DNA of 64,000 nt from Microbacterium mangrovi. GTDB taxonomy: Bacteria > Actinomycetota > Actinomycetes > Actinomycetales > Microbacteriaceae. Position 1 is the stretch's first letter. The number at the start of each line of letters is the position of its first letter. Where the stretch lies: positions 1-64,000 of the forward strand of contig NZ_JTDK01000010.1 in the NCBI RefSeq assembly GCF_000802305.1, read 5' to 3'. The notes beneath the pieces were generated by a model that was given only the letters and a program-made list of their open reading frames with translations, had not been told where the DNA came from and did no database searches. The position numbers and the translations under genes are program-made. Of this stretch, positions 52,226 through 60,628 are shown piece by piece.

Positions 52226-52244
52226 TTGTCTAAATGCGTGACAA
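52226..52244. promoter_or_regulatory. TTGTC-N9-GACAA inverted repeat in the divergent control region
   Basis: A 19-bp inverted repeat lies between the amidotransferase gene (start 52182) and the synthetase-like gene (start 52310), in an AT-rich patch (52210-52252). The symmetry and central position fit an operator serving both directions. Confidence 0.45.
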
Positions 52245-52309
52245 TGTAACGTGCATGCCGCATGATGGAATTCGCACGACGAAGTGACCCACCCGACGAA
52301 GGGACGGCC

Positions 52310-53662
52310 GTGGACGCAACCGCTCACGACGAAGACGACGCCTCAGACCTCGACGCACTCGCGCGCTCTCTCGCCGAGGCGGGCGTCGACCTGCTGGTCG
52401 GAACCGCTCTGGACTACGCGGGAGTGACCCGCAGCAAGGCGGTGCCGGTACGCAGGCTGCGCAGCTTCGTCACCTCGGGCATGGGCGCCTCGCCGTCGTG
52501 GGTGGTCTTCTGCGCCGACAACGGCATCGCTTTCACGAGCGGCATCGGCGTCTCCGGCGACCTTCGGCTCCGACTCGACCCGTCGCGCCTGCGGGCGATC
52601 GGGGACGCAATGGCCTGGGCGCCGACCGACTACTGCGAGCAGGACGGCACCCGGTCGGCGCTCTGTGCGCGCGGCCGGCTCGCCGAGCTCGAAGACCGAG
52701 CCGCCTCGGCGGGCCTCACCGCGCTGATGGGCGCGGAACTGGAGTTCGCACTCGTCGGTGCCGACGGTGCTCCCCTCGCCGGCCACTCGTGGGCGGCGTA
52801 CGGCATGCGATCGGTGGTCGCCCGACGCGACTTCCTCACCGACCTCACCCGCACCCTCGAGGACGCGGGCGTCGGGGCCGAGCAGATCCACGCCGAATAC
52901 GGCACCGACCAGTTCGAGGTCTCGCTGGCCCCTCTGCCGCCGGTCGAGATGGCGGACACCGCGATCCTGACGCGGATTCTCATCGGGCTCGTCGCGGCGC
53001 GCCACGACCTCGCCGTCTCGTTCTCGCCGCTGCCGTTCGTCGGCGGCTCCGGCAACGGAATGCACCTGCACCTGTCCCTCGCCCGAGACGGCGACAACGT
53101 CTTCGCCGGCGGCGACGGCCCGCACGGGATCACCCGCGCGGGCGGGAGCGCGATCGGCGGTGTGCTGGCCGGTCTCTCCGACCTCCTCGCCGTCTATGCC
53201 GGATCGGTCGTCTCGTCGCTTCGGCTGACTCCGGGCTCGTGGTCGGGCGCAGCCGTGTGCTGGGGGCTCGAGAACCGTGAGGCCGCGCTGCGGTTCCTTG
53301 CCGCAACCCCCGGAAACCCGCACGGAGCGAACCTCGAGCTGAAGATCGTCGATCCGAGCGCCAACCTGTACCTCGCCGCCGCCGCCTTCCTCGGCAGCGC
53401 CCTCGACGGCATCGAACGAGCCCTCCCGCTGCCGGACGAGGTGATCGGCAACCCCGCCGAGTCCGTCGAGTCCGCACGCCTTCGCCTCGACGCGGAGCCC
53501 TCGGGGGCTCTCGATCGGCTCGAGGCATCCCCCCTCGCGGCGCGGCTGTTCGGGGCCAGCATCGTCGAGGGAGCGGTCGCGGTCCGCCGCCACGAACTCG
53601 CCGCCTTCGCGGGCGCCGATGCGGAGACCATCACCGCCGCGCTCCGTCTGGCCTGGAGCTGA
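52310..53662 (+). CDS. Glutamine-synthetase-like gamma-glutamyl ligase
   Basis: A 450-residue GS-fold enzyme. Metal and phosphate ligands are kept: Glu143 and Glu145 (GAELEFAL), Glu196 and Glu203 (HAEYGTDQFEVS), His252 (GNGMHLHLSL) and Glu343. Three changes set it apart from the true GS enzymes here: the ammonium loop FDGS is replaced by AFTSGIG (residues 74-80), the E-x-R motif is E-L-K (Lys345), and the YELPPE adenylylation loop is absent. This fits a ligase that joins glutamate to an amine, as PuuA, GlnA3 and GlnA4 do. GTG 52310 has AAGGGA 7 nt upstream; ATGs at 52262/52265 lack one. Confidence 0.88.
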   Translation: MDATAHDEDDASDLDALARSLAEAGVDLLVGTALDYAGVTRSKAVPVRRLRSFVTSGMGASPSWVVFCADNGIAFTSGIGVSGDLRLRLDPSRLRAIGDAMAWAPTDYCEQDGTRSALCARGRLAELEDRAASAGLTALMGAELEFALVGADGAPLAGHSWAAYGMRSVVARRDFLTDLTRTLEDAGVGAEQIHAEYGTDQFEVSLAPLPPVEMADTAILTRILIGLVAARHDLAVSFSPLPFVGGSGNGMHLHLSLARDGDNVFAGGDGPHGITRAGGSAIGGVLAGLSDLLAVYAGSVVSSLRLTPGSWSGAAVCWGLENREAALRFLAATPGNPHGANLELKIVDPSANLYLAAAAFLGSALDGIERALPLPDEVIGNPAESVESARLRLDAEPSGALDRLEASPLAARLFGASIVEGAVAVRRHELAAFAGADAETITAALRLAWS

Positions 53663-53699
53663 CGCCCCGCCATCCATCCCCGCACGTGAGGAGACGTGA

Positions 53700-55250
53700 A
53701 TGACCACCGCCAAGACACCGGAGTCTCCGGCATCCGTTCGCGACGCAGCGCCGCGTCGCAAACTCCCGCTCTGGGCCGCCCTCGCGCTGTCCCTCGCCAC
53801 CGTCGGCCCCACCCTCGCGATGTCCGGCAACGGACAGGGGCTCGTCGGAATCGTCGGAAAGTCCGTTCCGCTCGTGTTCGTCATCGGCGCGATCGGGGTC
53901 GCTCTCGTCGGCTACGGGTTCATGCGTCTCACGCGGCACCTGAACCATGCGGGGTCCGCCTACGGACTGATCGGCGGAACGATCGGCCCGCGCACCGGCT
54001 TCTTCTCGGGCTTCGCCATGCTCGGCGCGTACGTCGGATTCTCGATCGGAACGCTCGCCCTCACCGCCGCGTTCGTGAACGCCCTGATCGCGGCCTTCCA
54101 GCCCGGCGTCGCGCACCCCTTCCAGCTGCCGTGGCCGCTCGTCATGATCGTCGGGGCCGCCGTCTCCTTCCTGCTCGCCGGCCGCGACGTGGCGGTCATC
54201 GCGAAGGTGCTCCTCGTCATCGAGGGAGTCGGCATCCTCGCCATGATCGTGCTCGTGATCGCGATCTTCGGACACGGCGGCGCGCCGAGCACGGGCTTCG
54301 ATCTGTCCACCTTCAGCTTCACCGGCGTCAACGTGAGCCAGGTGCTCGCGGGGGTCGTGGCAGCCTTCCTGTCCTGGGCGGGCTTCGAAGCGTGCGCGTC
54401 GCTCGGCGAGGAGACGAACGACCCGAAGCGGAACATCCCGCGCGCGCTGTTCGGCACGCTCCTCATCACCGGCGTGCTGTTCGTGGTGGTCATGTTCGCG
54501 GAGACGATCGGCTTCGGAACCGACGCGAGCGGCCTCAAGGCGTTCGGGACGTCCGGCAACACGCTCGGGGATCTCGGTTCCGCCTACATCGGTCCCTGGT
54601 TCGGCGTGATCGCCGTCTTCACCGCGACCTGCGCGGCGTTCGGCTCGCACATGGCGACCGTCGCCACCGCGAGCCGCATGATCTACGCATTCGCCCGGGA
54701 CGGATTCGGCCCCCGCTCGCTCGGCGTGCTGCACTCCAAAGGCGGCGGTCCACGGCGCGCGGCCTGGCTCGTGCTCGGCGTCGTCGTGGTCGCGCTGCTG
54801 GTGTGTGCGGCGACCGGATGGCCCGTCATGGGCACCGGGAACGCCGCGATCGACGCGTACTTCTACTTCGCCGTCGCCGGCACGGTCTGCCTGATGGTCG
54901 CCTACCTGATGGTGGAGATCGCGGCGGTCTACTTCGTCAACCACCGGCGATTCCGCGTCGTGCACGGCGGGCGCGGACGGATGCTCGGCACGGTGCTGCC
55001 CACCCTGGGCGCCGTGGTGATCGTGATCGTCATCTGGTTCAACGTCAAGGACTCGACCGACCCGTTCGCCGACGGGCTCGTCGGTCTGTACTGGTGCGGG
55101 GCGGGCCTCGTCATCGCGCTCGCCGCCTCCCGCATCGCCAAGCGCGTGGGGGAGTCGCTGGCCCGGGAGCTGGAGATGCCCGGCCTGGGCAAGGAGCTGG
55201 ATCCGCGCCACGACGGCGACTGGGCGGCATCCCCCTCGGAGGACCGATGA
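53700..55250 (+). CDS. APC-family amino acid/amine permease
   Basis: A 516-residue transporter with 12 predicted helices. The first helix has the APC signature around LSLATVGPTLAMSGNGQG (unwound G-rich substrate site), followed by GSAYGLIGGTIGPRTGFFSGF and later FLSWAGFEACASLGEETNDPKRNIPRALF, the classical APC helix 6 region. The final stretch is hydrophilic. It sits between the synthetase-like and aminotransferase genes; the ATG has GGAG 6-7 nt upstream and the stop overlaps the next ATG. It probably imports the amine that the cluster uses. Confidence 0.92.
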   Translation: MTTAKTPESPASVRDAAPRRKLPLWAALALSLATVGPTLAMSGNGQGLVGIVGKSVPLVFVIGAIGVALVGYGFMRLTRHLNHAGSAYGLIGGTIGPRTGFFSGFAMLGAYVGFSIGTLALTAAFVNALIAAFQPGVAHPFQLPWPLVMIVGAAVSFLLAGRDVAVIAKVLLVIEGVGILAMIVLVIAIFGHGGAPSTGFDLSTFSFTGVNVSQVLAGVVAAFLSWAGFEACASLGEETNDPKRNIPRALFGTLLITGVLFVVVMFAETIGFGTDASGLKAFGTSGNTLGDLGSAYIGPWFGVIAVFTATCAAFGSHMATVATASRMIYAFARDGFGPRSLGVLHSKGGGPRRAAWLVLGVVVVALLVCAATGWPVMGTGNAAIDAYFYFAVAGTVCLMVAYLMVEIAAVYFVNHRRFRVVHGGRGRMLGTVLPTLGAVVIVIVIWFNVKDSTDPFADGLVGLYWCGAGLVIALAASRIAKRVGESLARELEMPGLGKELDPRHDGDWAASPSEDR

Positions 55251-56575
55251 CGAGCGCACTCTCGTCCCGGGATGCCGCCGCGATCGCCGGCGTCGAAAAG
55301 CTCCGGTTCTTCCCCCTCGAGGTGGTCTCCGGTCACGGGGCGATTCTCGTGGCCCCGGACGGCCGGGAACTGATCGATCTGTCCGCCACCTGGACCGCCA
55401 TGGGACTCGGGCACGGCCATCCCGCCGTCGTCGAGGCCGTGACGCGCGCGGTGCGGACCTCGCCGGGCGGCGGGGCCCTGTCGGCGATCCATCCGGATGC
55501 GGTCGGACTCGCGGAGGATCTGCTTGCGATCGTTCCCGGGGCGGGCGACCGGCGCGTGTATCTCGGTCACGCCGGATCCGACGCCAACGACGTCGTGATC
55601 CGCTCCTGCCGCCACGCGACGGGACGCCGCACGGTGGTGGCGTTCGAGCACGGCTACCACGGCGGCCTGGGCCACGCCATGGGCGTGTCCGGCCAGCAGA
55701 TCGACGCGGGTCACGCGCCGGATCCCGACGTTGTTCTCGTGCCGTATCCGAATCCGTTCCGACCGGGACCGCTCGGAATCGCCGCCGACGTCGACAGCTC
55801 GCTCCAGGCGATCCGGAACGCCCTCGCGACGCACCGGGTGGCCTGCCTCCTCATCGAGCCGATCCTCTCCGACGGCGGCTTCGTGGTTCCGCCGAGCGGC
55901 TTCCTCCGGCAGGTCCACGACGTATGCCGGAAGTTCGGTGTGCCGCTCGTGTGCGACGAGGTGAAGATGGGGCTCGCCCGGCCGGGCACCCTGCACGCGT
56001 TCGAGCACGACCGGATCGTTCCCGATGTCGTCACCTTCGGCAAGGCGCTCGGCGGCGGCGTCCCGCTCTCAGCCGCCGTCGGACCCGCCGACATCCTCGA
56101 CCGTCCGGCAGGATCGGCCCTGCTCACGATGGCCGGAAACCCCGTCTCGACGGCAGCCGGACGGGCTGTCCTGCGCACGATCGAGCAGGACGGACTCGTG
56201 GAGCGCGCCGTGTGGGCCGGGAATCGGCTGCGCGCGGGCCTCGAAGCCCTTGCGGCGGGCCGGGGAGTCGATGGCGGACGGTCCGCCGAGCGGATCGGCG
56301 ACGTGCGCGGGCGCGGCCTCGCCATCGGCGTGGAGCTCGTCGCGCCGGACGGCGCGGAACCGGATCCGGTCCTCGCGCGCCGTGTCGTCTACCGCGCCTG
56401 GCAGCTGGGCGTGGTCGTCTACTATGTCGGCGGAAACGTGCTGGAGATCACGCCGCCGTTGATCATCGACGCGGCGGAGATCGATCGCGCCGTGGAGATC
56501 CTGGACCGCGCGATCAGCGACGCCGTCGCGGGAGCCGTGAGTGATGAGGAGGTCGGCGCGTATGCCGGTTGGTGA
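55247..56575 (+). CDS. Class III (gamma-aminobutyrate-type) aminotransferase
   Basis: A PLP enzyme of 442 residues. It has the N-terminal SATWTAMGLGHGHPAVVEAV, FEHGYHGGLGHAMG (PLP ring stacking Tyr/His), LIEPILSDGG, the Asp in VCDEVKMGLARPG and the Schiff-base Lys266 in TFGKALGGGVP. The usual SGSEA loop reads AGSDAND, a small variation. Class III enzymes transfer terminal amino groups from omega-amino acids or diamines. The ATG overlaps the permease stop (ATGA) and the stop overlaps the amidohydrolase start, so the operon is tightly coupled. Confidence 0.92.
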   Translation: MTSALSSRDAAAIAGVEKLRFFPLEVVSGHGAILVAPDGRELIDLSATWTAMGLGHGHPAVVEAVTRAVRTSPGGGALSAIHPDAVGLAEDLLAIVPGAGDRRVYLGHAGSDANDVVIRSCRHATGRRTVVAFEHGYHGGLGHAMGVSGQQIDAGHAPDPDVVLVPYPNPFRPGPLGIAADVDSSLQAIRNALATHRVACLLIEPILSDGGFVVPPSGFLRQVHDVCRKFGVPLVCDEVKMGLARPGTLHAFEHDRIVPDVVTFGKALGGGVPLSAAVGPADILDRPAGSALLTMAGNPVSTAAGRAVLRTIEQDGLVERAVWAGNRLRAGLEALAAGRGVDGGRSAERIGDVRGRGLAIGVELVAPDGAEPDPVLARRVVYRAWQLGVVVYYVGGNVLEITPPLIIDAAEIDRAVEILDRAISDAVAGAVSDEEVGAYAGW

Positions 56576-57734
56576 ATTCGACGTGCTGGACGGGCTGGAC
56601 AGCATTCCCGGCCGGCTGGCGGAGGCGGCGGCGACACTGCGACTGGTCGACCATCACGTGCACGGATGCTTCGTCGACCCGATCGACCGGGGCGCTTTCG
56701 AGGAGTCCTTCAACGAGGCGTCGACCGATCCGATCCCGCCGTTCATGACGCAGTTCGACTCGCAGCCCGGGTTCGCCTTCCGCCGCTGGTGCGCGCCCCT
56801 GCTCGGCGTCGAACGGCATGCGCCGGCGGATGACTACTGGGCGGCGCGTGCGTCGCTCGCGCCCGCCGACCTCGACCGCCGGCTGCTGCCGCCGGCCGCG
56901 GTCGACCACTGGATCATGGACACCGGCTTCAGCCTGCGACCGATCACGACCCCGGTCGAGATGGCGGCGGAATCCGGGGGACGCACGAGCGAGATCGTCC
57001 GCCTCGAACTCCTCGCCGAGGAGCTGCTGGCCGCCGGGATCGCGCCCGCGGAGTTCGCCGACGCGTTCCGCGCGCGGATCGCGGCCGCCGCCGGGGAAGC
57101 AGTCGGGTTCAAGACGATCGTCGCGTACCGCTCCGGGTTCGACATCGACTGGGCGCCGCCGGGCGACGCCGCGGTCGCGATCGCCTTCGCACACTGGGCG
57201 GCCGCCGAACAGGCGAAGCCGCGTCTTGCCGACCCCGTCCTCGAAGCCTTCGTGGTGCACACCGCGCTCGCGACCGGACGGCCGCTCCAGGTGCACGTCG
57301 GGTTCGGGGACCGCGACCTCGACCTGCACCGCACGAATCCGATGCTGCTGCTTCCGCTGCTTCGCCGGCCGGAGGCCGCGCGTGCGCCGATCATGCTGCT
57401 GCACTGCTATCCGTACCATCGCGAGGCCGGCTACCTCGCGCAGGCGTTCGACAACGTCTATTTCGATGTCGGACTGGGCGTCAACTACGTGGGTGCGCAG
57501 AGTCGGCAGGTCATCGCCGAATCGCTGGAGCTCGCTCCGTTCGCCAAGCAGCTCTATTCGTCCGATGCGTTCGGCCTCCCCGAACTCCATCTCGTCGGAT
57601 CGGTGCTGTGGCGGCGCGGGATGGCCGCCGTCCTCGCCCGATGGGTCGCCGAGGGCGAATGGTCGGAGGCGGATGCCTGCCGGGTGCTGCAGATGATCGG
57701 CTCCGAGAACGCCCGCCGCGTGTACGGCGTCTGA
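56562..57734 (+). CDS. FluG-N-terminal-like amidohydrolase
   Basis: A 390-residue metal-dependent amidohydrolase. The ligands are H32-V-H34 (LVDHHVHG), a Lys-bearing GFKTIVAYRSG, His in LQVHVGFGD, His in MLLHCYPYHREAGYLA and Asp in YSSDAFGLPE. The last two blocks resemble the amidohydrolase half of FluG/nodulin-type proteins, where it is fused to a glutamine-synthetase domain. Here the two are separate genes in one operon. ATG 56562 has AGGAGG 9 nt upstream and overlaps the aminotransferase stop; earlier in-frame starts would run through that ribosome site. It may cleave a gamma-glutamyl amide. Confidence 0.85.
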   Translation: MPVGEFDVLDGLDSIPGRLAEAAATLRLVDHHVHGCFVDPIDRGAFEESFNEASTDPIPPFMTQFDSQPGFAFRRWCAPLLGVERHAPADDYWAARASLAPADLDRRLLPPAAVDHWIMDTGFSLRPITTPVEMAAESGGRTSEIVRLELLAEELLAAGIAPAEFADAFRARIAAAAGEAVGFKTIVAYRSGFDIDWAPPGDAAVAIAFAHWAAAEQAKPRLADPVLEAFVVHTALATGRPLQVHVGFGDRDLDLHRTNPMLLLPLLRRPEAARAPIMLLHCYPYHREAGYLAQAFDNVYFDVGLGVNYVGAQSRQVIAESLELAPFAKQLYSSDAFGLPELHLVGSVLWRRGMAAVLARWVAEGEWSEADACRVLQMIGSENARRVYGV

Positions 57735-57748
57735 GTTCTCCGAGAGCG

Positions 57749-57783
57749 ACGAAGGCCCCCGGTCGGTGACCGGGGGCCTTCGT
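57749..57783. terminator. Bidirectional terminator between amidohydrolase operon and glnA
   Basis: A perfect 16-bp stem (57749-57764 with 57768-57783) with loop GGT; GAAGG/CCTTC ends give weak U-rich tails. It closes the amine operon and glnA, whose stop is at 57795. Confidence 0.8.
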
Positions 57784-57794
57784 GACGGCGGGAC

Positions 57795-59219
57795 TCAGAC
57801 GCCGAAGTACAGCTCGTACTCGAACGGGTGCGGACGCTGGGCCAGCGGCTGGATCTCGTTCGTGATCTTGTAGTCGATCCAGGTGTCGATGAGCTCCTGC
57901 GTGAACACGCCGCCCTCGAGGAGGAAGGCGTGGTCCGCGGCGAGGGCGTCGAGCGAGTCCTGCAGGGAGTTCGGCACCTGCGGGATGTTCTTCGCCTCCT
58001 CGGGGGGCAGCTCGTAGAGGTCCTTGTCGACCGGCTCGTGCGGCTCGATGCGGTTCTTGATGCCGTCGATGCCGGCCATCAGCTGCGCCGCGAATGCGAG
58101 GTACGGGTTGCCCGAGGCATCCGGCGCACGGAACTCGATGCGCTTGGCCTTCGGGTTGGAGCCCGTGATCGGGATGCGGATGGCCGCCGAGCGGTTGCCG
58201 GCCGAGTAGACCAGGTTCACCGGTGCCTCGAAGCCCTTGACCAGACGGTGGTAGCTGTTCAGGGTCGGGTTGGTGAACGCGAGCACGGCCGGAGCGTGGG
58301 CGAGCAGGCCGCCGATGTACCAGCGCGCGACGTCACTGAGTCCGCCGTAGCCCTTCTCGTCGTAGAACAGCGGCTTGCCGTCGAGCCACAGCGACTGGTG
58401 GGTGTGCATGCCCGAGCCGTTGTCGCCGAAGAGGGGCTTCGGCATGAACGTCGCCGTCTTGCCCCACTGCTCCGCGGTGTTCTTGACGATGTACTTGAAC
58501 TTCAGGATGTCGTCGGCCGCGTGCACCATCGTGTCGAAGCGGTAGTTGATCTCAGCCTGACCGCCGGTGCCCACCTCGTGGTGAGCGCGCTCCAGGATGA
58601 GGCCGGCGTCGATCAGCTTGAGGCTGATGTCGTCGCGCAGGTCGGCCTGCTTGTCGACCGGCGAGACGGGGAAGTAGCCGCCTTTGTACGGGGTCTTGTT
58701 GGCGAGGTTGCCGCCCTCTTCTTCGCGGCCGGTGTTCCAGGCGCCCTCTTCGGAGTCGACCGAGTAGAAGCTCGCGTTCTGGGTGACCGAGTAACGGACG
58801 TCGTCGAAGATGTAGAACTCGGCCTCGGGTGCGAAGAAGGCCGTGTCGGCGATGCCCGTCGACGCGAGGTACTTCTCGGCCTTGTGTGCGACCTGGCGGG
58901 GGTCCTTCGAGTAGATCTCGCCGTTGCGCGGGTTGTAGATGTCGAAGACCATGATCAGGGTCTTCGCCTCGCGGAACGGGTCGAGGTAGGCCGTGGAGAC
59001 ATCCGGGATGAGCTGCATGTCCGACTCGTGGATGTTCGCGAAACCGCGGATGGACGAGCCGTCGAACAGCTGCCCCACGGTGAAGAACTCTTCGTCGACC
59101 GTCGAGGCGGGGATGTTGAAGTGCTGCTGCACACCAGGAAGGTCCGTGAAACGGATGTCGAGGAACTTGACGTCCTCGTCCTTGATGAACTTCAGCACCT
59201 CGGAGGAATCTTTGAACAT
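57795..59219 (-). CDS. glnA: Glutamine synthetase type I (main GlnA)
   Basis: The principal ammonium-assimilating enzyme, 474 residues. The ammonium loop is [10 protein letters not shown], metal ligands PEAEFYIFD and [12 protein letters not shown], the active-site His in [10 protein letters not shown] and the E-x-R in [15 protein letters not shown]. Tyr402 in [10 protein letters not shown] is the GlnE adenylylation site, so this is a GSI-beta enzyme. A GlnR-type box lies about 90-105 bp upstream of the start. It is convergent with the amine cluster and divergent from the RDD gene. Confidence 0.97.
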   Translation of the reverse strand: MFKDSSEVLKFIKDEDVKFLDIRFTDLPGVQQHFNIPASTVDEEFFTVGQLFDGSSIRGFANIHESDMQLIPDVSTAYLDPFREAKTLIMVFDIYNPRNGEIYSKDPRQVAHKAEKYLASTGIADTAFFAPEAEFYIFDDVRYSVTQNASFYSVDSEEGAWNTGREEEGGNLANKTPYKGGYFPVSPVDKQADLRDDISLKLIDAGLILERAHHEVGTGGQAEINYRFDTMVHAADDILKFKYIVKNTAEQWGKTATFMPKPLFGDNGSGMHTHQSLWLDGKPLFYDEKGYGGLSDVARWYIGGLLAHAPAVLAFTNPTLNSYHRLVKGFEAPVNLVYSAGNRSAAIRIPITGSNPKAKRIEFRAPDASGNPYLAFAAQLMAGIDGIKNRIEPHEPVDKDLYELPPEEAKNIPQVPNSLQDSLDALAADHAFLLEGGVFTQELIDTWIDYKITNEIQPLAQRPHPFEYELYFGV

Positions 59220-59309
59220 GGAGTCTCCAGATCGGGTGCGGTTCGGCTCTGCCCACGGCGGAGCAGGCCCGACCTTACCGACGCGGCATTGCCCGGCAGT
59301 ATCTGTCGT

Positions 59310-59325
59310 GTTTCGGGCATGTTAC
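59310..59325 (-). promoter_or_regulatory. GlnR-type half-box upstream of glnA
   Basis: On the minus strand GTAAC-ATGCCC-GAAAC matches the GlnR consensus GTnAC-N6-GAAAC exactly. A weaker second site (GATAC-N6-GCAAT) follows 6 nt downstream with several mismatches. It is in the glnA promoter region, 91 bp before the start codon. Confidence 0.55.
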
Positions 59326-59347
59326 ACGGACGGCGTACGCTTGACCG

Positions 59348-59746
59348 GTGACACAGGACGCCACGAACAGCTTTCCCGGTGAACGTCTGGGTCTTCCCGA
59401 GACCGGACGAGGAAGCATCGCCCGACCGGGGCGCCGGATCGCGGCACTCGCGATCGACTGGGCGTGCGCGGTGCTGATCTCGGTCGCGTTCTTCCAGTAC
59501 AACCAGTGGGCGACGCTCGAGGTGTTCGCACTGGTGCAGATCGTCTTCCTGCCCACCCTCGGCGGGAGCCCCGGGCATCGGATCATGGGGCTGCGGCTGA
59601 TGCTCCTGCCGGGCGGCTGGGTCGGCGTGTGGCGTCCGATCGTGCGGACCGTCCTGCTGGTCCTCGTCATCCCGGCCGTCATCTGGGATCCCGACCAGCG
59701 CGGCCTGCACGACAAAGCCGTCGGCACCGTCCTCATCCGCGGCTGA
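59348..59746 (+). CDS. RDD family membrane protein
   Basis: A 132-residue protein with the RDD fold: Arg in RPGRRIAALAIDWACAV, Asp in the same helix (AIDW), and WDPDQRGLHDKAVGTVLI near the C-terminus. Three membrane helices are evident. RDD proteins may act as Na+ or Li+/H+ antiporters or accessory factors; the role here is unknown. The GTG start is 6 nt after TACGCT (59336-59341), a leaderless layout. It is divergent from glnA, a neighbourhood conserved in actinobacteria, and converges on the DUF4191 gene. Confidence 0.9.
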   Translation: MTQDATNSFPGERLGLPETGRGSIARPGRRIAALAIDWACAVLISVAFFQYNQWATLEVFALVQIVFLPTLGGSPGHRIMGLRLMLLPGGWVGVWRPIVRTVLLVLVIPAVIWDPDQRGLHDKAVGTVLIRG

Positions 59747-59805
59747 GCGCGGACCGGGGTCCGCGCCGGCCGGTCGAGGGAGCCGACGGCTGAGCGTCGC
59801 GTCGC

Positions 59806-60516
59806 TTACCGCGGGCGCTGCGCCCGGGCGCGCATCGGGTCGATCCCCTTCGGGATCGGCAGCGACGCAAGCGACTGCGACACCGAGGCGAGGCGCTTGA
59901 TGACCGCCGCCTCGGTCGACTTGTCGATCGCCTTGGGGAGCTTCTTGATGGTCTTGGAAAGGTCGGCGATCTTCACGTCGTCGGCCTCGTGCCCGACGTA
60001 CAGCACGGTGACGGGCACGCCGGATGCGACGCGCTGCGCCTTGGAGCGCTCTTCGTTGACGAGCCGGGTGAGGCGTCCGCGGGCGCCCTCGCCGACGATC
60101 ACGATGCCGCCGCGGCCGACCGCGCGGTACACGGCCTCACGGGTCTTGGGGTTGACGCCCACGGGGGAGTCGCTCGCCTGCCAGCTGCGGCCGAGGGACG
60201 TCGAGAGCACGTGGCCGGCAGCGCCGGGCATCCCGTCGATCTTTCGGTACATGGCCACCGACGACAGACGCGTCGTGGCCATGAGGGCACCGAGCACGCC
60301 GAGCAGCAGGCCGGTGATGCCCCACAGGATGATGCTCCACACGGCCACGGGAGGGATCGCGAACCCCACGCCGACGCCGGCGAGGATGCCGAGCACGATG
60401 ATGCCGGCGATCATCCAGGGCAGCCACCCGAAGGCTTCCTTCGTGAAGGTGTAGAGCGTCCGGATCTGAGAGAAGAAGCCGGGACCCTTGTCGGCTGCGG
60501 AACTGCGGGATGCCAT
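59806..60516 (-). CDS. DUF4191 family membrane protein
   Basis: A 236-residue protein with two N-terminal membrane helices (WMIAGIIVLGILAGVGVGF and VWSIILWGITGLLLGVLGALM) and a basic cytoplasmic domain that includes YRKIDGMPGAAGHVLSTSLGRSW and GRGGIVIVGEGARGR. That matches DUF4191, conserved next to glnA in many actinobacteria but uncharacterised. The ATG at 60516 lies 7 nt after TAGAAT (60524-60529, minus), so it is probably leaderless; ATG 60525 would overlap the -10. Divergent from the next gene. Confidence 0.9.
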   Translation of the reverse strand: MASRSSAADKGPGFFSQIRTLYTFTKEAFGWLPWMIAGIIVLGILAGVGVGFAIPPVAVWSIILWGITGLLLGVLGALMATTRLSSVAMYRKIDGMPGAAGHVLSTSLGRSWQASDSPVGVNPKTREAVYRAVGRGGIVIVGEGARGRLTRLVNEERSKAQRVASGVPVTVLYVGHEADDVKIADLSKTIKKLPKAIDKSTEAAVIKRLASVSQSLASLPIPKGIDPMRARAQRPR

Positions 60517-60565
60517 AGGTTCCATTCTACGTGGCCCGGGGCGCGCCGACGATCCGAGCCCTCGG

Positions 60566-60579
60566 AAGTTATCCACAGG
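60566..60579 (-). other. Extended DnaA-box 14-mer, copy 2
   Basis: AAGTTATCCACAGG on the plus strand holds the perfect DnaA box TTATCCACA (60569-60577) and is the exact reverse complement of the 14-mer at 27582-27595. It lies in the divergent spacer between the DUF4191 gene and the membrane protein gene at 60629. Confidence 0.6.
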
Positions 60580-60628
60580 GGGCGTTCCGAGGATGCGGGC
60601 GGGAGGCGGGCGACCGCACACTCGAAGC

